Source: Fluviibacter sp039805865
GTDB lineage: Bacteria; Pseudomonadota; Gammaproteobacteria; Burkholderiales; Rhodocyclaceae
Reading direction: 5' to 3'
DNA length: 8,957 nucleotides
NCBI GenBank assembly: GCA_039805865.1
Contig: JBDLTI010000065.1
Location: 1 to 8,957, forward strand
Shown: one piece after another, positions 6,088 through 8,957 of the stretch
How the letters are laid out: each line of letters starts with the position of its first letter
How positions within the stretch are numbered: position 1 is the stretch's first letter
Translations under genes and position numbers: made by a program
Notes under the pieces: model-generated
Databases searched by the model: none
The model's input: the letters and a program-made list of their open reading frames with translations, nothing else
What the model was told of the DNA's origin: nothing

Positions 6088-6546
6088 TTAGTGCTTGGCC
6101 GGTTTTGTTGCTTTGGCTGCAGCCTCAAAACCGCCTTTGGCTTTCCACTCGGCGTAGCCGCCCTGAAGAATGCGGACGTTGTCATAACCGGCAACGCGTA
6201 GCGCAAAACCGCCCTGTGCCGAGAGGCTGCCGGTATTGCAGTAAATAATGACCGGTTTGTTCTTGGGGATGTCGTCGCGTTTATTGAGCACCTGACGCCA
6301 TTCAATATTCACAGCGCCCGGGATGTGTTCTTTGGCAAACTGGTCTTTGTCACGAGCATCGATGACGTAAAACTTTTTCCATTCGTCTTTGGGAATCTGC
6401 TCGGGGAAGATGGTCGCGCCACCATAATCTACGAAATCCAGGTACTCCTCCATACCCTTGATCGTGTCTTCTTTTACGTCAGCTATGGCCGGGCTGCTTA
6501 GCAGTGCGAGGGACAGGCAGGCAGCAGAAATCAGTTTGATTGTCAT
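6088..6546 (-). CDS. periplasmic rhodanese-like sulfurtransferase
   Basis: A single rhodanese domain in a 152-residue protein with a cleavable signal peptide (hydrophobic LISAACLSLALLSSPAIA, cut near residue 22). The domain shows FYVIDARDKDQFAKEHIPGAVNI (about residues 59-81), the active-site strand VIIYCNTGSLSAQ with the nucleophile C103, and the C-terminal VRILQGGYAEWKAKGG. Rhodaneses move sulfane sulfur through a Cys persulfide. The loop CNTGSLS is less basic than the CRxGxR/T loop of thiosulfate sulfurtransferases, so thiosulfate may not be the donor. The start has a GGAG-like sequence just upstream. The gene lies between the Trx-like gene (17-nt gap) and the DsrE gene (19-nt gap). Confidence 0.92.
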   Translation of the reverse strand: MTIKLISAACLSLALLSSPAIADVKEDTIKGMEEYLDFVDYGGATIFPEQIPKDEWKKFYVIDARDKDQFAKEHIPGAVNIEWRQVLNKRDDIPKNKPVIIYCNTGSLSAQGGFALRVAGYDNVRILQGGYAEWKAKGGFEAAAKATKPAKH

Positions 6547-6563
6547 TGCGAGGCTCCTAATGA

Positions 6564-7022
6564 TTAATTAGTTAACGGGCGGTTACCCGTCTTGATGCTG
6601 CTCTTGAGGCTTTCAAAATCACGGCGAACGCTGCCCTGTGTGATAAGCCCGGACTTGCCCTGTTTCGGGACGTTCTCGATATCGAGAACGTCGGCCACCA
6701 TCTGGTAACTGGCGGCACCATTAAAGTCTTTGCCATCTGCCACAATCATTTGGTTGCCATAAAACACAGCCGGTGCGGGTAATCCCACGGCCAGTGTGGA
6801 AGGCAGTAGTTGAATCGGTACGATGTAGTTATTGGCCACTTCGGCAGCGACTTGAATGTTGCCATTGCAGCGTTGACCCGGTGGATCCTTGGCAATGAAG
6901 GTTAGTACCTTCAAGCCATTTTGGGTTTGTGAATTGGGCACGGGCATGGATGCCTCAAGCGCCTGGGCATTGACTTGGCTCACCACAAGTGCGCTGGCCA
7001 GAATGGTCAATAGCATTTTCAT
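6564..7022 (-). CDS. exported thioredoxin-like-fold protein with a single Cys (hypothetical)
   Basis: The 152-residue protein begins with a signal peptide (MKMLLTILASALVVSQVNA, cut near residue 19). AAGGAG lies 7-8 nt before the ATG at 7022, so I use this start although the frame is open to 7088. The mature part reads like a degenerate thioredoxin/DsbA-type fold: strand LKVLTFIAKD, then GQRCNGN with the only Cys (C52) where a CxxC would sit, helix NIQVAAEVANNY, strand IVPIQLLP, and LPAPAVFYGNQMIVADG resembling the cis-Pro strand and beta-hairpin. The C-terminal part (about 115-152) is basic and polar. I do not recognise a named family. One Cys would allow sulfur or thiol carriage but not a disulfide within one chain. 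It sits between the regulator (26-nt gap) and the rhodanese (17-nt gap). Confidence 0.7.
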   Translation of the reverse strand: MKMLLTILASALVVSQVNAQALEASMPVPNSQTQNGLKVLTFIAKDPPGQRCNGNIQVAAEVANNYIVPIQLLPSTLAVGLPAPAVFYGNQMIVADGKDFNGAASYQMVADVLDIENVPKQGKSGLITQGSVRRDFESLKSSIKTGNRPLTN

Positions 7023-7048
7023 AGGGTGTCTCCTTGGTGTGTGTTGCG

Positions 7049-7708
7049 TTAGGTGTTTGCTTCTGTAGCGAAACCTGCGGCCTGCCATTCGGCAACCCCG
7101 TAAGAAAGTTTCGTGGCGTTAAAACCTTTGGCGCGCAGTAACTCAATGGCTTCATCCGACCAACGGCAGAATGGTCCGCGGCAATAGGCAACCACTTCAA
7201 TCTCGGAAGAGATGGCCTTGAGGCCTTTCGTGATTTCACCCAATGGGACAGAACGAGCCATGGGCAAATGGCCGGCGTTATATTCTTCCGTAGGTCGAAC
7301 ATCGAGCAATACGGCCTCACCCGCCCGTATTTTTTTGAGCAGTGTTTTATGGCCTTCAACGCTAGCACTGGCGTGCTGGCTACCGATTTCAGCCAGCTTG
7401 AGGCTGAGTTCTACGAGATGCGATTCGGCAACATCACGAAGCCGGACTAACAATCCGGGCATATCATCGCCGCTGAGAGCGTGCACCATGAATTTGCCGT
7501 CTCGATGGCTCTCGACCAAATGGGCGGTCTTTAGGGCTTTGAGATGCGCGCTGGCCAGTTTTATGTCGATATGAGCCTGCGCTGCAATTTGCTCAACAGT
7601 TTTAGCCCCCTGCGCAAGTAGATCAAGCAACTCTAGGCGCTTAGGGCTGGCCAATGCTTTGCTAATTCGGGCAACTTGTTCGTAGAGAGGTGTTTTTAGG
7701 CTGGTCAT
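7049..7708 (-). CDS. ArsR-family regulator fused to a rhodanese domain
   Basis: The 219-residue protein has an N-terminal ArsR-type winged helix (about residues 8-85: ALASPKRLELLDLLAQG, TVEQIAAQAHIDIKLASAHLKALKTAHLVESHRDGK) followed by a rhodanese domain (about 118-213: VLLDVRPTEEYNAGHLPMARSVPL, VVAYCRGPFCRWSDEAIELL, GVAEWQAAGF). Its only two Cys are C176 and C181 in the rhodanese active loop CRGPFC; the DNA-binding half has none, so the classic ArsR metal site (ELCVCDL) is absent. Related ArsR-rhodanese fusions are known as a family; sensing of sulfane sulfur or oxidised thiols through the loop is my inference. The start codon abuts a perfect 13-bp inverted repeat, suggesting self-repression. 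No ribosome site precedes the ATG. It is the first gene of a six-gene run. Confidence 0.93.
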   Translation of the reverse strand: MTSLKTPLYEQVARISKALASPKRLELLDLLAQGAKTVEQIAAQAHIDIKLASAHLKALKTAHLVESHRDGKFMVHALSGDDMPGLLVRLRDVAESHLVELSLKLAEIGSQHASASVEGHKTLLKKIRAGEAVLLDVRPTEEYNAGHLPMARSVPLGEITKGLKAISSEIEVVAYCRGPFCRWSDEAIELLRAKGFNATKLSYGVAEWQAAGFATEANT

Positions 7709-7740
7709 GCCAACATTCTAACGTTTATTAGAATGTTGGC
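7709..7740. promoter_or_regulatory. perfect inverted repeat, predicted operator of the ArsR-rhodanese regulator
   Basis: GCCAACATTCTAA (7709-7721) and TTAGAATGTTGGC (7728-7740) are exact reverse complements separated by CGTTTA. The repeat ends directly at the regulator's start codon (7708). The ATTC/GAAT core resembles operators of ArsR-type sulfur-responsive repressors. It covers the -10 and nearly all of the -35 of the predicted promoter, as expected for a repressor site. Confidence 0.75.
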
Positions 7741-7742
7741 AA
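7715..7742 (-). promoter_or_regulatory. promoter of the sulfur operon, predicted leaderless start
   Basis: On the minus strand TTGCCA (7737-7742) and TAGAAT (7715-7720) match the sigma-70 boxes at 5 of 6 bases each, spaced 16 nt. Six bases (GTTGGC) separate the -10 from the ATG, so transcription would begin at or next to the A at 7708. That agrees with the lack of a Shine-Dalgarno. The position is a prediction. Confidence 0.6.
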
Positions 7743-7799
7743 CAAAACACGTCAGACGAATTATCTGCGCTTTGTGCGTTCCAAGTTCAATAGGTGCGT

Positions 7800-7845
7800 T
7801 GCCGTTTCCGGCAGCGGCTTAACGCCGTGCAAGTGCGTTAAGCCG
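7800..7845 (-). terminator. two hairpins at the end of rpoH, possible terminator without a T-run
   Basis: In the rpoH transcript, CGGCTTAACGC pairs perfectly with GCGTTAAGCCG (7815-7845, 9-nt loop), and the rpoH stop codon lies inside the stem. A second hairpin, TGCCG-GAAA-CGGCA (7800-7813), follows with a GNRA-type tetraloop. No run of T follows either, so a classical intrinsic terminator is not shown. They may protect the mRNA 3' end or halt polymerase with a factor. Confidence 0.4.
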
Positions 7846-8722
7846 GTACCAGGTAGGAACGAAGCGACTTTAGCGCCTTGGCCTCAATCTGGCGAACACG
7901 TTCTGCCGAAATACCGTATTCGTCGGCTAGTTCCTGCAGCGTGGCACCACTGTCATCGGCCAACCAACGGGCGGTGACGATGTGGCGGCTGCGGTCATCC
8001 AGCTGAGCCAGCGCGTTTTGCAGACCATCGGATTGCAGACGATCACGGTCACGACCCTCAAGAACCGCTGTGGGTTCCATAGTGTCATCGGCCAGATAGT
8101 CGATCGGTGCGAAGCTGTCTTCATCTGACACATCCGGACCGGGATCCAGCGCAACATCGCGCCCTGTGAGGCGCATGTTCATTTCGCGCACATCGGCTTC
8201 TGATACGTTCAGCTGTGTTGCAATGCTTTCCGTAGTGGCTTGATCCAAGTGGCTGTTATTGCCCTTCATGCTGCGCAGATTGAAGAACAGTTTGCGCTGG
8301 GCTTTAGTGGTAGCCACTTTAACGAGACGCCAGTTTTTAAGGACGTATTCGTGGATTTCAGCCTTGATCCAGTGCATGGCAAAAGACACCAAGCGCACAC
8401 CGCGTTCCGGGTCAAAGCGTTTGACGGCCTTCATCAGGCCGATGTTGCCTTCCTGGATCAGGTCGGCATGTGGCAGACCATAGCCCAGATACTGGCGCGC
8501 AGTCGACACTACCAGGCGCAAGTGAGACACAATCAGCTGACGGGCAGCATCCAGATCATCATGGTCGCGCAGACGGCGCGCCAAGCGCTGCTCTTCCTGT
8601 TCGGTGAGCATAGGATATTGCTGAACGGCACGGATGTAGGCGTCCAGGTTGCCAACCGGCGATGGCGTCGCGGTCAAAGCGTTCATTTTGGGGTTCGCAA
8701 TAGTCATTGCAGTCGTTGTCAT
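7838..8722 (-). CDS. rpoH: RNA polymerase heat-shock sigma factor RpoH (sigma 32)
   Basis: This alternative sigma factor directs polymerase to heat-shock genes. The 294-residue protein has region 1.2 (LDAYIRAVQQYPMLTEQEE), region 2.1-2.2 (ARQLIVSHLRLVVSTARQYLGYGLPHADLIQEGNIGLMKAV), and region 2.3-2.4 (RGVRLVSFAMHWIKAEIHEYVLKNWRLVK). The RpoH box QRKLFFNLR (142-150) separates RpoH from housekeeping sigma factors. The 4.2 helix-turn-helix is TLQELADEYGISAERVRQIEAKALKSLR (about 261-288). AGAGG lies about 7 nt before the ATG at 8722; other in-frame Met codons occur at residues 6 and 13. Region 1.2 is preceded by about 24 weakly conserved residues. Upstream lie a CIRCE element and a sigma-E-like promoter. 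Confidence 0.97.
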   Translation of the reverse strand: MTTTAMTIANPKMNALTATPSPVGNLDAYIRAVQQYPMLTEQEEQRLARRLRDHDDLDAARQLIVSHLRLVVSTARQYLGYGLPHADLIQEGNIGLMKAVKRFDPERGVRLVSFAMHWIKAEIHEYVLKNWRLVKVATTKAQRKLFFNLRSMKGNNSHLDQATTESIATQLNVSEADVREMNMRLTGRDVALDPGPDVSDEDSFAPIDYLADDTMEPTAVLEGRDRDRLQSDGLQNALAQLDDRSRHIVTARWLADDSGATLQELADEYGISAERVRQIEAKALKSLRSYLVPA

Positions 8723-8749
8723 GGATTTCCTCTCGTTATTATCGTTGTT

Positions 8750-8776
8750 TTGGCACTCAAAGCAATAGAGTGCTAA
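8750..8776 (-). promoter_or_regulatory. CIRCE element (HrcA repressor site) upstream of rpoH
   Basis: The minus strand reads TTAGCACTC-N9-GAGTGCCAA. The CIRCE consensus is TTAGCACTC-N9-GAGTGCTAA, so 17 of 18 arm bases match and the spacing is exact. It lies 28-54 nt before the rpoH ATG and overlaps the -10 of the predicted sigma-E-like promoter, the position expected for repression by HrcA. hrcA itself is not in the window. Confidence 0.88.
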
Positions 8777-8792
8777 AACTGCGAAAAGTTCC
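8765..8792 (-). promoter_or_regulatory. sigma-E-like promoter of rpoH
   Basis: GGAACTT (8786-8792) equals the sigma-E -35 consensus. After 16 nt comes TCTAT (8765-8769), a partial match to the -10 TCTGA. E. coli rpoH is known to have a sigma-E promoter (P3). The predicted start lies within the CIRCE spacer, giving a leader of about 35-40 nt. A possible second, sigma-70-type promoter (TTGCTT, 16 nt, GATAAT) lies closer to the gene but would leave almost no leader. Confidence 0.55.
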
Positions 8793-8810
8793 CGGAAATC
8801 CGAAATATAT

Positions 8811-8957
8811 TTAGGGAACGACGATCAAAAAGCCAAATGTCAGAAAAAGAACCAATAAAACAGTGCCTTGCATTAGATTGGTGCGCTCGGTGGCGAGGGC
8901 GATGTTGGCGACCCATAAAGTGGCGAGCAGCATGACCATCTCGTTATTGGGCAGGCC
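8811..8957 (-). CDS. chaA: cation/proton antiporter of the ChaA type, C-terminal end only
   Basis: The minus strand is open from the window edge to a TAA at 8811-8813, giving the last 48 residues of a membrane protein. The order is NNEMVMLLATLWVANIALAT, a polar ERTNLMQG turn, then the hydrophobic TVLLVLFLTFGFLIVVP ending at the stop. This helix-turn-helix end, with a RTNxxQG turn between two hydrophobic segments and a final hydrophobic-Pro C-terminus, resembles the end of ChaA-type Ca2+(Na+,K+)/H+ antiporters of the CaCA superfamily. The start and most of the protein are outside the window. It lies 88 nt upstream of rpoH on the same strand, but the promoter elements in that gap suggest separate control. 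Assignment rests on a short stretch. Confidence 0.65.
   Translation of the reverse strand, partial: GLPNNEMVMLLATLWVANIALATERTNLMQGTVLLVLFLTFGFLIVVP

Noticed and set aside
5727..6305. 192-residue version of the DsrE-like gene
   Set aside because: The extra N-terminus overlaps the rhodanese coding region in another frame and is arginine-rich noise; the ATG at 6068 has a ribosome site and gives the family N-terminus.
6955..7368. Minus-strand 137-codon frame overlapping the ArsR-rhodanese and Trx-like genes
   Set aside because: It is an alternative frame of two better-supported genes and has no family resemblance.
8240..8776. Plus-strand 178-codon frame opposite rpoH
   Set aside because: It is antisense to an unmistakable rpoH and its end overlaps the CIRCE element; it is not a gene.

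Overview
The window looks like a Gammaproteobacterial chromosome. It has a yebC-ruvC-ruvA cluster, an rpoH-type heat-shock sigma factor with an RpoH box, a DUF3429 membrane protein, and a SOUL protein carrying a signal peptide. Nothing in the window is clearly mobile: I see no IS, integrase, CRISPR array, tRNA or rRNA. The species cannot be named from this sequence. The thiol/sulfane-sulfur gene set fits an organism that handles reduced sulfur, but that is inference.

Layout, left to right. (1) 1-2251, all minus strand: yebC, ruvC, ruvA, then the N-terminal part of an AI-2E-family permease that leaves the window on the left. ruvC and ruvA overlap by ATGA, and ruvC begins just after the yebC stop with a TTG codon. 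The yebC frame has no ATG, GTG or TTG at the conserved N-terminus; ATC stands where the start should be. (2) 2450-4092: a minus-strand SOUL/haem-binding-like exported protein, divergent from a plus-strand set made of a 16-codon ORF with a perfect Shine-Dalgarno, a two-TM protein and a DUF3429 protein. A perfect 7-bp inverted repeat sits between them, where predicted promoters of both directions overlap. (3) 4250-7708, minus strand: six closely spaced genes (gaps 14-26 nt), read in the order ArsR-rhodanese regulator, exported thioredoxin-like protein with one Cys, periplasmic rhodanese, DsrE-family protein, SAM methyltransferase, TonB-like energy transducer. A perfect 13-bp inverted repeat touches the regulator's ATG and contains a good -35/-10 pair whose predicted start point is the A of that ATG. 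(4) 7838-8957, minus strand: rpoH and the C-terminal end of a ChaA-like cation/proton antiporter. The 88-nt gap upstream of rpoH contains a CIRCE element (HrcA operator) overlapping a sigma-E-like promoter.

Functional reading. The most interesting unit is region 3. It looks like a self-regulated sulfur-trafficking operon: the regulator's only two cysteines lie in its rhodanese active loop, and the genes it would control include another rhodanese, a DsrE protein with a CGTC motif, a Trx-like protein and a TonB. The second notable unit is the rpoH control region, where extracytoplasmic-stress (sigma E-like) and cytoplasmic-chaperone (HrcA/CIRCE) signals appear to meet on the heat-shock sigma factor gene.
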